Origin: Isoetes taiwanensis
Lineage: Eukaryota; Streptophyta; Lycopodiopsida; Isoetales; Isoetaceae
Direction: 5' to 3'
Length of the DNA: 64,000 nt
Assembly: GCA_021234155.1 (NCBI GenBank)
Contig: JAJEKV010000113.1
Location: forward strand, 2,524,325-2,588,324
Made by a program: the position numbers and the translations under genes. Position 1 is the stretch's first letter, and each line of letters opens with the position of its first letter. Below the pieces are notes generated by a model. The model was not told the origin of the DNA, made no database searches, and saw nothing but the letters and a program-made list of their open reading frames with translations. Of the stretch, positions 43,624 to 54,900 are shown in pieces.

Positions 43624-46600
43624 ATGGCGCTCCCTGAGACCGGCCTGGAGGCAATCACACGTTTAGCATTGGATTTTCGGCCTGATGAATCCCAATACAG
43701 TGTTCCAGATTTGTTGGATGTCAATGCAACACAGGAAATATCACGTGAAGATCCAGTTTCCTCTGCAATTTACAAGAAATTGGATGCGTGCGAAAAGAGA
43801 ATCTGATTTACTGAATAAGATGAAAAGGGCAGGGTTGAGCGGGAGGATCCGAGCATGAGACGCGAGGCAAGAAATAGCCAAGCAAGTAGTTGATTACTTC
43901 AATAAGCTCACCAAAAGCATTCACCCGAACTCAAGGCTGATGTGATGAAGAGGGTGGTTCATCACCACGAAATGGAAATCTCGAGAACACGGACTTTTGC
44001 CAAATCCAAAGGAGTGCAAAGCGTGAGGTGCTGCTCAACAACTTGAAAAGCAGGACAATGGCAGCCACAAAGAGGCAAAGGAACCATGATATTTGGAGAG
44101 CCGAACCTCAACACTTGTGATGGCTTCTTCCACAAATTCGAGATGCAATTCCACTATGGCAGGGTTGTTAGGTACATCTATTTCTTGCCTTCATGCCCGT
44201 GCTTCTTCATGCTTTCAAGTGCTTGTATCTGTTTGAGTGATCTTTGGCTGGGATATGTTCATTGATACATGTGCAATATTTCTTATGATAGGTTGCATGA
44301 GGTCAACAATTGCAAGCTTCTTGCATTAAGGAAATCGGAAGCCTTCCTTGGAAATGGTCCGGTGGTGCGCTTTCCAAAGAGGGTTGAGGTGCGATTCTCT
44401 CACCCACAGCACAAGCAAAGCATAACAGAATACGGAAAGAAAACAGCAGAGTCTCTCCTTGCAAGAAAGATGTTGTGAACAACTGTTGGAGAGTCGGGGC
44501 TTCGAATTTCTTATCCCTTACACCTTATAAGTTTCCATACAAACTTTTTTTTTTTCGCTATTATTGCATAAATATTTCTAACCAAAGGCCACCATTCAAT
44601 TTGCGGCTATATCAACAATACAAAAAGGCACATCCCGAACACCTGTTTTGCTTAAAGGCTTTCGAAGTTGAAGCCTATTTATGTAAAGAAAGTATCGAAA
44701 GGGAAACCCGTTGTTGCATATACCATATGAAGTTGGAGTATGCCGGGTAGCACCGAATGCATTAAGGTCAGTGGCCCCGATTCCATGGTGAAGAGTGCAA
44801 GTGCACTGCGAGGTCAATGGACTGGTGAGAAGTGTCACGGCCAGCCCAACATCATGTGATGACTCAACCCGGCCCGAGCTCACGGAGGGCTGTGGTTTGC
44901 AACAAGAGCGAGGGTGAAGAATGGTATAAACATGGTCGCTTGATGCGGACATGTCGTCGGTGTGGCATAAAAAGTCTTCCTATATGTCCAAGAGAAAGAG
45001 AGAATCACGAGTTCTTGCTTGAATGGAAGACGTTTGAAAAGGTAATACTCTCTTTATTGCTTCTTTGAAGCATCTTGATATATGTCTTGTCATGTCTTTG
45101 AATCTTGCTTTTGTGCTTTCAGCTTGCGCTGATCTTCTTTTTTTTATGCTACAGACCTTGTTACAAATTCCAGTGGAGACAGAAGAAGTTGGTGGAGTTG
45201 CAGCCTGCGTTACCAAGGAAGTGCCAGGTGGCAGCAGAAAGAAAAGATCCAATGCCACCAAGAAGGGAAACAAAAGTAAGAAGTCCAAGGTAGCTGGTGG
45301 GACCACACTGAAAGGCTGCGGCACAAAGCCGAGAAGAAGGGAAACAAAAGTAAGAAATCCAAGGCAGCTGGTGGGACACAGCCCGAAGCTGCAGCACAAG
45401 ATGAGACCTCAAATAGCAAGGGGAAAAAAAAGAAAGGACCAAAGCCAGTCCTTAGATTGTCCTACAAGAAAACGGCAGTGAAGGCTTTCATTTCATATCT
45501 GTGTTCCACGTTGAAGATATTCGTGTCACACAATTATAGGGCTAGGTGGCAGGCCATGCAATTCAAGAGTTGCTTGGACAATATCCAAGATGGCACCATT
45601 GTTTTACGTAATTGATTTTTTTTTGAGAATTACAACATCAAAATACAAAGGGAGGTTCAAAGCCGGCATTGGCACAATGACCGGAATAACAATTCTAAAT
45701 CCACATCACGTATAGGATGGACAACGACTCACCGGGATCGAGAAAGCTATTGAAGGAAACCCATTTTTACTTGAGTGATGACAAGCTTCATGACACTCTT
45801 TTTGTGCAACACTGTCTTAGAAAGCACAATTCATGGCTAGTATCAAATGGTGTAGAATTCTCCAGGCATATAGTTTGGTCAGATGGTTGTTCTAGCCAAT
45901 TCAAATCTGCCCGACCATTCTATTTCCTACCAAGATATCACCACGAGCTAGGGAAGGAAATAATATGGAATTTCTTTGGGACAGCCCATGGTAAGGGAGA
46001 GCACGATGGGCAAGGGGCAGTCCTTAAAGGGGCATTCACTAGAGAGCAGCTCAAGTATGATGGAGTGAGATTTAGGGGTGCTGCTGATGCCTGTGAATTC
46101 GCTATGAGTTGGAATGAAGGTGCCAGCAACGGGGACATCAAGAGGTAATATGCTTTCATCTGCATTCATCTGCTTTTAACGTGCTTTCATCTGCTTCACA
46201 AAGTGCTTTCATCTGCTTTTATCTGCTGTGTAATGCTGTATTGTGCCTCTGTACTGTATGTGAACTGCAATAGTTGTTGCTGGCTTTTTGCAGGCACTTC
46301 TGGTTCATTGGAAAGGATGATGTTGATAGGACAGACCGGCTGGACTGTGCCAGGGTAGAAGGGACCAAGGAAATACACAGCATCAGGACATACTTGGCCA
46401 AATCAAGCACAAGGGTGGCTCATAGAGGTTTAAGTTGTTTCTGTGGTAACTGTTTGAAAGGAAACTGGTCATCTTGTGTGAACAAGCAGAGGTTAAAGAA
46501 TTGGAAATATGTTACTCTAAAGCCAGAAAAGTCTACTGGTGAAGGTACTGAAGACGAAATCGATGAGGCATTTTTTGAAGGTGATGGAGAATGGCTTAGT

Positions 46601-46837
46601 GGAAACATAGAGGAAGGTGATAACTTTGCTGTTGTAGCCGAGGAGGAAAATCGGGGAGAATCTGATTTCTATGTGGTGAAATGTGTTAAGCCGAGGCATA
46701 TCCTTGACAGAATTGTCAAGGATAGGCTGGGTCGAACCTTCAATGTCGATGAACATGTGTTGGCTGGTTTGTACTATCTTTGTCGGCCCGATGGTACTTG
46801 GGAGCTACTTGAAGACAAAGGTCGACCTTCGATCTGA
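43624..46837 (+). pseudogene. DDE-type transposase gene, multi-exon, decayed
   Basis: From the ATG at 43624 (MALPETGLEAITRLALDF) through exon-like segments: 43624-43806; 43850-44130 with broken frames; 44290-44480 (RLHEVNNCKLLALRKSEAFL); a Cys-containing segment with MRTCRRCGIKSLPICPRE (44760-45025); and a Lys-rich repeated segment (KKGNKSKKSKVAGG, 45175-45480). The presumed catalytic core follows: ENYNIKIQREVQSRHWHND at 45625-45681 after a T8 run that breaks the expected DF-ENY motif; SDDKLHDTLF; IVWSDGCSSQFKSARPF; and WNFFGTAHGKGEHDGQGA (open frame 45717-46148). Intron 46145-46293 is GT-AG. The last exon 46294-46837 has CFCGNCLKGNWSSC and ends GRPSI. Acidic residues in DF.ENY and SDGC are likely catalytic by analogy with eukaryotic DDE families sharing these motifs. 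Frameshifts indicate it is no longer functional. Confidence 0.65.
46145..46293 (+). other. intron in the transposase gene with short repeats
   Basis: Donor AAGAG|GTAATA and acceptor TTTTTGCAG|GCACTTC join R to HFWFIGKDD. The 5' half is a run of TGCTTTCATCTGC-type units; copy 1 shows the same run at 1203-1275. Confidence 0.6.
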
Positions 46838-47271
46838 TCATCACGTGTCAGCTATCAAGTTTGAGATGAATCGATTCACGGCACCAACAGATTTTCCCTT
46901 GATCGGGCTACTCACGGATGATCCTTGACGATTACGCCATATGAAGGTTGAATATGCTTTGACCTAGTTGTTTTATCATTTTAACAGGTCTGTAGTTACT
47001 TGTGTACTTGTCTCAAATTTTGATCATTATGTTGGAGACAATGCTTGTGAGTATTGGAGTCTTTTAGTATTGGAAACAATGCTTGTAGTAGTGCTGTATT
47101 GGAGTATTTTAGTATTGGAAACAATGCTTGTAGTATTGGAGAGTAAGCTTGATATATATTACAGAAAATTGTACACCCAAGATTTGAGACATCTTACAAG
47201 ATCACTCAATACTCAAGATAACACAAAGTAATCATGCATATATTACAAAAAAGTAGTGTACAATGGTTACT

Positions 47272-50200
47272 TCATGAGTCATCGAAGTCCTCAAATCTAT
47301 GCTCGTCGCCAGGAAGGGTGCCCAGCAGCTGCCTTTGTACTTCAATCGGAGCATTGAGGATATAGTAGGCCGAGACAAGGTAGTTGTTGAGACAGTAATC
47401 CAAAGATTGCAAATCGTCTCGGGGGCAACCATGCATCAGTGAAATCAATTTGTGAGATCGTTTCCTGTACTGTATGAGAGGCCAAGTATTCCAAAGCCGG
47501 ACACACAAACTTCTGCAAAAAATTGTCCTCTTCTTGCCCCTTGAAAGGCATAACAGGAATGGTTGTGTGTGCAGGGTTTAGAAACCCTTTGTGCAGGATG
47601 TCATCAACCAAGAAAATCATACCATGATATTGAGGAAAATCCTCAAGAACAACCTTCAACTCCTTGAAAAAGAGTTGCTTTTCTGTGCTGGTTGGATGCT
47701 CGCATGCATAGCAATGCTCTTGACCATATATCTTCAAGAATCTGGTCTGCAAATCAGGGAACAATGCCTCCACCATATCCCTTGTATTCCGAAGTAGAGA
47801 AGCACTCCAAATCACAACATCAAACCTCTGCGGTGCCCTCCACAAACTCATGATACCACAGTGCGCAAATGAGGTACTTACTTGCTTTTCTTTTTTACAA
47901 CATGGTTCGTTTGTGGTGGATGCAAGATTTTTGGTTCATTCTCCTCTGTTGTGTGCGTGCCCGATTACACCATTTATGTCAAGCACCATGCACTTCCGAT
48001 GCGGGTGTCCATCCCTCGGCGTTTGCAACCACCGTTGATGGCTGCCGCATCGTGCTTGTCTGTCTTTGCCGGATTTGTTTTGGAAAGTGCTATCACGGGC
48101 GTCTTTGGAAGTTCTTTGCGACCTGGCTTTGGACTCTGGTTTATCTTTGCTACCGGTGATGGAAGTCTTTGATAGCCATAGCTAGATACATCCTTACTAG
48201 TATCTCCACGTCCCCAATGTATGGGTGTTTCACGGCTATCGATAACCCGTACCAAGTGGTGACTTAGGGTCCTTGGTCTCTGCAAAATCAAAAGTGGTGC
48301 TACAATTACCAAACCAAACCGGCGGGACATTATGCCAAGTGAAATAAGACAAGTAAAATAACTGCTTGAACTTAAATATTGGATTGCACCTTTTATATGT
48401 AATAGTTTGTTTTGCACCTTGGTTTCTTCATTATCTGTCGGGTTCTCTCACTATCTTGACTTCAGATTCATGAAGCACCACTTGTGGCTGCCTTCTCCTT
48501 CGCATGCAAATGCATATTGATCCCTAGGTTGAAACTTCGAAACAAATTTTACAAGGACACAATGGGGAAAAAACATATATTATGGTATTACACAAAACCT
48601 TTTAAGCGGTCGTTTTTGGCAAGTCTTGTGCAAACAAAATTGGGCCTGAAACAAGTACATATAAATTACATTAGACGGCTGGTTTTTTTCCTAGTGCCAC
48701 GTCTATAGGCACGTCCTCATCAACCGAATCATCTGACTCACCCTCACTCTCGGGCTCTATAACCTTTTTGGTCCTGGACCTTGTGAGCCTTGTGATTCGG
48801 CCCACAATCTTGTTCACCTGCTTATCCACTATATTCGGGTCTTCAACATCCTTGTCTGCCCCTGCATCAATAGTGTTAGAGGAGGCCTTTGTAGAGGTTG
48901 CTGCAGAATTTGGCACTATATTGTATTTCTCAACATCGTCAGAACTACTGGAATCTGCTTTGGACCGTGTTGGTGTCTTTAGCCACGGTGCTTTCGTGTC
49001 TTTGCAATGTCTTTGTTGACCGCTTGCCTCATCTTTGTTCGGTGTCTACAGCGCTTCTAATGTACCCACATCGAAAAACAAGCGTGTACCTTTTTTTGGC
49101 TGTTTCTTGCTTGTGGAGTTCGAGTCCTTGTAGACTTGTGTCCGGGGTCCTTTTACTAAGAGGTGTTTTCACATGCTTCCTTTTTCTGTTCTTTGCAGGA
49201 GTTGTAGCTACCACCTCATCTAGGTCAATTGTCTCAACTATTTGTTTGTGTGTTTGCCCGACATATAAGGGTTCTGCTTGATTTGTCTTCCCAATTCCTC
49301 CACTAAGCCTGCTTTGGAACCGTTTTACGAGCATTCGGGGTGTGTCTTCTCCATAAGCAAACTCGGTGACATGATGATATCGTGGCCACATTTCAACCCG
49401 GACTTAGGGTGTAATCATCACGGAATGCCAGCCCGCGTGTGGAGCATCTCTCCTCATCTCCAATTGGCAACTTTGAATGTCACAGGGATAGATGCTCACA
49501 AGGCCCAGCTCTCCTTGTAAGTTCCCTAAGCTTTGTTGAGATTACGTAAATCTTTGCTTGACTTTTGCAAAGCGCACTTCATTGTTTGCAACCTCGGCAG
49601 CTATAGTGGCCACTGTTGAACTATCCCCTCATCTATTGGGCCACCCCCATTTCAACAAGGGCTTTGAGCATGTACTCTGCCATGTCTTTCTCTCTCTCAA
49701 GCTCGATGGCTTCAGCGGAGAGGCACCAGCATCGGGACTGTGGATGCTTGAAGGCGTGAGATGTTGTCTTTAATTTTCTGCAATTTCTCTTGTGAAGCCA
49801 AGAAGAAAGCTCCCTTAGCACGGGGCCGGACAACTAGCTCCTTCTTGGAGACTAAATCAGCCTAGCTGCGTGTCTAGGGTTTCCTGCAAATCTTTGCCGC
49901 AGGACTTCCAGTGATATGTTCTCCCCATAAGGCGCATGTAAGCCTGTTGGGCATAGTGCAAAGCTCTAATGGGCGGCCTCCCTTCTAATTTAATACCCGA
50001 TTGCCTCCCGGCCCGGCCTTTTACGCTATGCTTTTCGAGGTCTTTGTGGTTTCTTTGAGATTTCTTGGCCTCTGCTCACGCTTCTTTGGAGCACCGCTTG
50101 CTTTGGTTCACTTTTAACCTTCTTCTTTGTAGGCTCTACTCTTTCTTTTGCAATCGCTGCCCGCTTAACCTTGAACTTCGTGGATCCCGCTTTGCTCTCG

Positions 50201-50529
50201 GGCGCTTATTGAATGCAAATAGGTATGATAATCGTCTTTCTAACTTCTCTGTTCTTCAACCCGTCCGGGTATATTTTGCTCAGAAGCTCTATCAGAGCTT
50301 CTTCGTGCTCTGGCCTCACCTTGTCAATGGAAGTTTTGCCAGGAATGACCCCGTTGGTATCCCAAACTTCATTGTACTCTGCTTTGCGCAGATATGAGAT
50401 CTGTTCGAAATTGAGAGGGATGAACGCCTGCTCGTTTGGCGGTTTGCATACGCATGGAAGTCTTCTTCGGTCGCGGCAATCAGCCGGTCCGGTCTTAAGG
50501 GAACGCTTTTTTGGCACGGAAGAATGCAA
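47272..50529 (-). pseudogene. FCP1/NIF-like (HAD) phosphatase-domain gene carried by the transposon
   Basis: Read on minus. The N-terminal part from 50529 (MHSSVPKKRSLKTGPADC, then FEQISYLRKAEYNEVWDTNG) precedes a long basic and acidic, probably disordered region (50200-48670: KNRKRKHVKTPLSKRTP, EPESEGESDDSVDEDVP), then the phosphatase domain. The HAD nucleophile motif is MVLDINGVIGHAHN at 47989-47948 (D-x-N-G-V, as in plant FCP1-like proteins); after a frameshift come RFDVVIWSASLLRNTRDMVE, IYGQEHCYACEHPTSTEKQL, FFKELKVVLEDFPQYHG, FLVDDILHKGFLNPAHTTIP and ALEYLASHTVQETIS, matching the order of the FCP1 homology domain (WSSA, K-L, DDSP-K-NP). C-terminus: LNAPIEVQRQLLGTLPG and an acidic tail. 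FCP1-type enzymes dephosphorylate proteins such as the RNA polymerase II CTD. Frameshifts suggest decay or unrecognised introns. Confidence 0.7.
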
Positions 50530-50856
50530 GAAAATCGAATTAGCCCATTGAGAGAAAGCATTAAATTAATGGGTTCGGGTTGCTTGGCGGAGTAGAGAAA
50601 GTTGGGGAAGAGAGATTTGGAAAAACACAAATTCGAAAGTTCGTTCGTTTGTCTAGTGGTTCCAGATTGCAGGGGTCGCATTCATTACCGGGGGTGGCAA
50701 ACAGGTCATGATTGTATAAACGGGTACCGGCTAGACGAATAGACGGGCAGAATATAGGTGGTACTATATAGGTGAAGGGTGGGAAAAAAGTGTATGACGG
50801 GTGGGAAAAAATGTATTTTGGGTGCTGGTGCTGGTGCTGACGTCGCGTTTTTTTGC

Positions 50857-50879
50857 TACCCACCAGCATACTTTCACCC
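50857..50879. repeat. terminal inverted repeat, right, of copy 2
   Basis: TACCCACCAGCATACTTTC-ACCC, inverse of 43309-43331. Next to it is a short GGTGCTGGTGCTGGTGCTGA triplet run (50821-50840). Confidence 0.9.
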
Positions 50880-51129
50880 GCCACCCTTCGTGGTGGTTAT
50901 TTATGTACGATTTATGCTGTATGCTAACATGTATTCACGCTTCCGCGACTTAGGAGTCCCATTGAAGGCGTGGGCCGAATGACACCTCCGTGTCCTTCAC
51001 CCGGGCATCTTTCTATGGATGATCCGAGTTAGACGGAGGGCCCTGCTCATGGTGAGCTGATTGCCATGGGAGGGGGAAGTCCCTGTATGTATACGTCCGG
51101 AGCGCCGTATATATTCAGGGAGCGTCACA
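50880..51129 (+). repeat. 5' LTR, right part
   Basis: Resumes the LTR at the second GCCA and matches 58888-59138 to the terminal CGTCACA. Confidence 0.92.
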
Positions 51130-51130
51130 G

Positions 51131-51142
51131 TGGTATCAGAGC
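51131..51142 (+). promoter_or_regulatory. primer-binding site (initiator tRNA-Met)
   Basis: TGGTATCAGAGC, one base after the 5' LTR; the standard plant retrotransposon primer site. Confidence 0.93.
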
Positions 51143-51528
51143 ATGTTCTTGGTAGACCGAGTCATTGCACTGGCCATGTACTAACGCGTTAGACCGTTAA
51201 GTAGAGAGGATAGCTTTAGAGTAGCCTTAGACCTCTTTGGTACTGTGGTTGATGGGTTGGCTAGTAAGTAGTTTGTTGGTGTGTAAACTTTTAGTTCTCT
51301 TTGTAAGAGCGGATGTGGGCCGACCATATCTCGCAAAGGGTTATTCAGACGCGCAAATAGGCGGCGCCATCGAACCCAGGACCCAGGAATTGACCTACGG
51401 GCGACCTGGACGGTAGTCGAGCGAGTGTGACCCCACGAAATCGGCCAAAACCCTAATCGGCGGGCAGGGGGTACCTGGGGTTCCCTAGCGCGGGTAGCGA
51501 GGTCTGGGTAATAGCTGCCCGCAGACCT

Positions 51529-51580
51529 AAAAAAAAAATAAAAAATAAAAAATAAAAAATAAAAAATAAAAAATAAAAAT
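51529..51580. repeat. (AAAAAT)n microsatellite
   Basis: About seven AAAAAAT/AAAAAT units. Confidence 0.9.
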
Positions 51581-51682
51581 GGTGAACCCTAATTGGCGGG
51601 CAGGGGGTACCCCGCGTCTCCTACCGGGCGCAGGGTTAGGCAAGGCCCACAGACCTAAGGAAAAAAAAAAGTTTCTTTTTCT

Positions 51683-51738
51683 TCCCCCTTTTATTTCGAA
51701 CTTGTGACCTCCCACTTTCAACCCAACACTCTTTCCAT
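51683..51738 (-). ncRNA. tRNA-like sequence 1 (pseudo)
   Basis: Minus strand contains TTGGCAAAATGG (A-box-like), TGTTGGG around an anticodon-arm position, and GGTCACAAGTTCGAAAT (variable loop and T-loop-like). The acceptor stem does not pair, so it is not a functional tRNA. Confidence 0.4.
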
Positions 51739-51839
51739 TTTGCCAACTCTCTTTATGTGAATATATATGTTCTATCTCTTATCTATATACATCTAATATT
51801 CTGTTTTGTCTAGTTAAACATTCTTTTAAGCAAAAGTTA

Positions 51840-51908
51840 AATCAAGGGATTGAACCCCTGACTTTCTGCACCAAAGCCAAACCCTTTACCAACAGGGTAA
51901 ACCTCTTT
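51840..51908 (-). ncRNA. tRNA-like sequence 2 (pseudo)
   Basis: Minus strand contains ACCCTGTTGGTAAAGGG (D-arm with GTTGGTA loop) and AGGGGTTCAATCCCT (a well-formed T-arm). Anticodon and acceptor stems are poor. Same orientation as tRNA-like 1, about 110 bp away; probably tRNA-derived elements absorbed by the retrotransposon. Confidence 0.4.
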
Positions 51909-54900
51909 TTAGATGATATAATGGCCTCTTGTTATACTTAACCAATAGTATCTCTGTTTCTCTAGAAAGACTCCTGTTCACCATCACTCTTCCCTAAACC
52001 AACGCTGAGGTGGTAACCACTCCGCCGGACTTGCGCAACCATGGTGGGGTAGGAATACCCTAAGGGTTCTTACCATTAATGCGAAATGTCTCCCGCAGCC
52101 ATATCGACGAACATTCAAGTTGAGCGATGGAAGGGAATTCCTCGGAGTAAGATAAAACCTTCCAAGCTGGATTCTAATCCACTATTCACCTTGGATATTC
52201 TTTAGGCGACGATAATAATGTCCAGTTATCGACATTCCTCGACCTATAGCTTCAAATATTTCTTTTCCTTTGGTAAACGCCTTGATAACAATACTTCTTC
52301 GGGCTTTGCCACGATTCAATCTATATTACAATCATATGCTTTATATTAGACCTTATTCGATGTTACATAGTAAGGGTTAAGTAATATTTTATCGACATAA
52401 TTACAATTAACGTTGTTTCTCACTTGACTCCTTTCATTTCCTAGAGAAAGGATCTTTCTTCGCCCAACCAACTAGGGACTGCCATGCAGCACCCCTCTAG
52501 ACCATGGCTTTAGCTTTAATCATATCACGCTTCACTACTTCTCCTCGATGGTAGTGTTTCTTTAGGGGATCATTTCCCCCAGCTCAGGTTGCATACTCTA
52601 TAACACATAATGAGTGCTTGTGCTAGAACCCCCACAACAATGTCCATACTTTACTCTAAATTATCTAGAGTACAAACATTAGTACTATTTTGTGTCAAAC
52701 TTCATCGCCCATATGGCTGTGATTAATTATCTGCGCCACACGCCTGTCAAATTGACAACGGCCTACCCTCTTTTGGGGTTCTTCCACCATAACGGTCCAA
52801 TGGCATCCAACCATTGTTGACTAGTCACCTCCTTCTAAGGTATCTAGATATGGTCAAGTTCTGCAAATGAACTTATATGTCCAAAGGATTATGGGAATAT
52901 CCTAGAGGACAGTACCACTTAAATACCTCTCAAGATAGGCCTCCTCTATGAAGAGCTCTTGTGTTCACGTCTCTGGGGGTCCGTCATATGTCCTCATCGA
53001 CGCTGCCAATGCGGCATGACGTAAAAGAACTATCTATCTATCTGTCTATTAAAAAGGTTCTTGGTGAATTCAATCACCATGTCGTCCTAGGACATCGACG
53101 TCTTATTTCCTAAGCCATGCACCAAATCTTTAAATAAGCCTTTCAGCTCTTGCTGCCTTTCAAGCCACAAGTTTATCTTTGCATGTTAGCAAAGACCACC
53201 CTTTATGTTAGCTAATAACCTTCCTATCCAGATTGCTAAATATCATTAATAAGGGTCCTTTATCCCGTACAGTCATCAATCCATTTATTCCTTTACGTCT
53301 TTGTTAACCGTTTTGTGGCTTCTAAACCATGGTCCTATGTTGTTAACCCACCTATCATTGGAGGATTATGATTCAACATTGTCCTACGTCCTAGAAATGC
53401 TAGTCATTACGTTTCTCTGTCATCATGTTATGCCGTTGTTGTGGCATTCCAAATGACTTGGCATCCTCATCTAAGCCATAGTCATGGCCTAACTTAACGA
53501 GTGAGCCTTTGTATGAATCATAAGTTACCTGGAGTCATCAGGGTGCCTGTCTTGCATTTTGTGAGCCTTCCTACATTACCTACGTTTGAGATAACCTGGG
53601 CTTGTATCGATGTTCAAGCCCCTTCTAACTTACACCTCCATGTAAACCATGGCGTTCACCTCTGCCTGATCCGGGTATAGACCATGTGGGAAATCTAGTC
53701 TTGGGTTTCTATGCAAAACACATTCAAACTTCTAGCAGGTAACTGCTATTCGCTACTGATCCTGGAATTGTACTATTGTACTATTCAACCCCACCATCTT
53801 AAGCTTCATTCTATTGGCCGTTGACATTTATTTCAAGTGCCAACTACCACATCATACCCTAGCATGCAACGGATTTACGGTCCTTTGCACATTTCGAATA
53901 TATCTCCAGACCCTTCATTAGTAACTTTGGAGTCGTCTTTCTCCCCTTGTATCCCCACTTAGATTACCTCTAAGATGTTTATCGTATGTGTACATAATAT
54001 GTACACAATAAACATATATCTATATCCCGCAATGCTAGAGCTATGCTCTAACTTAGCTAAAGTGTAACCTTGGTAGTTCTTTCAAACAAAACCCATTGCC
54101 TATGTAACTTTATGATGTGGCTGCGCCACCTACTTCCCAAATGGACAGGGGCCAACTCTATGTTGGACTTCTATATGCTGCCTATATGTTGATAGGGTCT
54201 CTAGATATTTCAACCATTCCTTTAGTACCTTATGGTACTTTAACCCCCTACATAAACTTTAATTTCCCCACGGGATTATGCCATAATTCCAAAGGTTTCT
54301 ACCACAGTCGAAGGCCTTCTCTAAAGGTTCCTTCACTTAATTATCCTTTGTGTTTCGCCATGCTTATCACAACTAACCTATTTTCTTAAGTTACCATGTC
54401 AACTTCAGCTTTTGATCACTTCAAATGTTGTCGTCTTTGGCTCCCTCATAATGAGACGGAGGCATTAAAATCTCTCGATCTCATAATAGGGAAACCCCTA
54501 TGTTCCAACCTAGTCTTAAAGTCATAATCTCTAAGCGGTCTATGCTAAAGGCAACCGATCCTCCAACTTCTACTTCAGCATTTAGAATTGTTCCCCGCGA
54601 GTAGGGTAACTCTTAGGATATATGGACTACTGGTCTATATAATCTCACCCCTTCTGATCTATACACCTCGTCTTGATTTTTTTTTATCGGAACTTAGAAT
54701 TCCTATGTATTGCCTCTTCTCGGTTACCCCTAAAGGTAGGGGGACGCGATATTTTATACATCTTTTTATTCCCAAAACCAAATAAATGCTCTCAGCTTAT
54801 AACAATGAAGTAATTCGTTGGTATCTAGAACCTTTGAGTAGCTAAGCTCTCATTATCGGTTATTCCAACACCGTTCCAACCATCCTCGGGGTGGTTTTGA

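Larger units (their letters stand above)
43309..50879 (+). mobile_element. complete TIR DNA transposon copy 2 with phosphatase-like cargo gene
   Basis: 7571 bp. Terminal inverted repeats of about 23 bp, GGGTGAAAGTATGCTGGTGG at 43309 and its complement ending at 50879. A 4-bp target duplication GCCA (43305-43308, 50880-50883) is proved by the uninterrupted 3' LTR, which reads GATGTGCCACCCTTCG with a single GCCA at 58888-58891. Two convergent genes: a decayed multi-exon transposase (plus, 43624-46837) and an FCP1/NIF-like phosphatase gene (minus, 47272-50529). Four-bp duplications occur in Sola, Ginger and related superfamilies; with no integrase-type zinc finger seen, Sola-like is my best guess, not an identification. 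A second, rearranged copy lies at 1-3497. Confidence 0.9.

Noticed and set aside
44980-45442. Minus-strand frames rich in Phe/Leu/Pro (139 and 93 codons)
   Set aside because: Complementary shadows of the plus-strand Lys-rich repeat segment; hydrophobicity is a by-product of AAG-rich coding on the other strand.
50206-50551. Plus-strand frame of 112 codons opposite the start of the phosphatase-like gene
   Set aside because: The minus-strand reading has a sensible start and charge pattern and fits the gene that ends with the FCP1-like domain; the plus frame is a shadow.
51840-51908. Functional tRNA gene
   Set aside because: T-arm and D-arm look good, but anticodon and acceptor stems do not pair; recorded only as tRNA-like.
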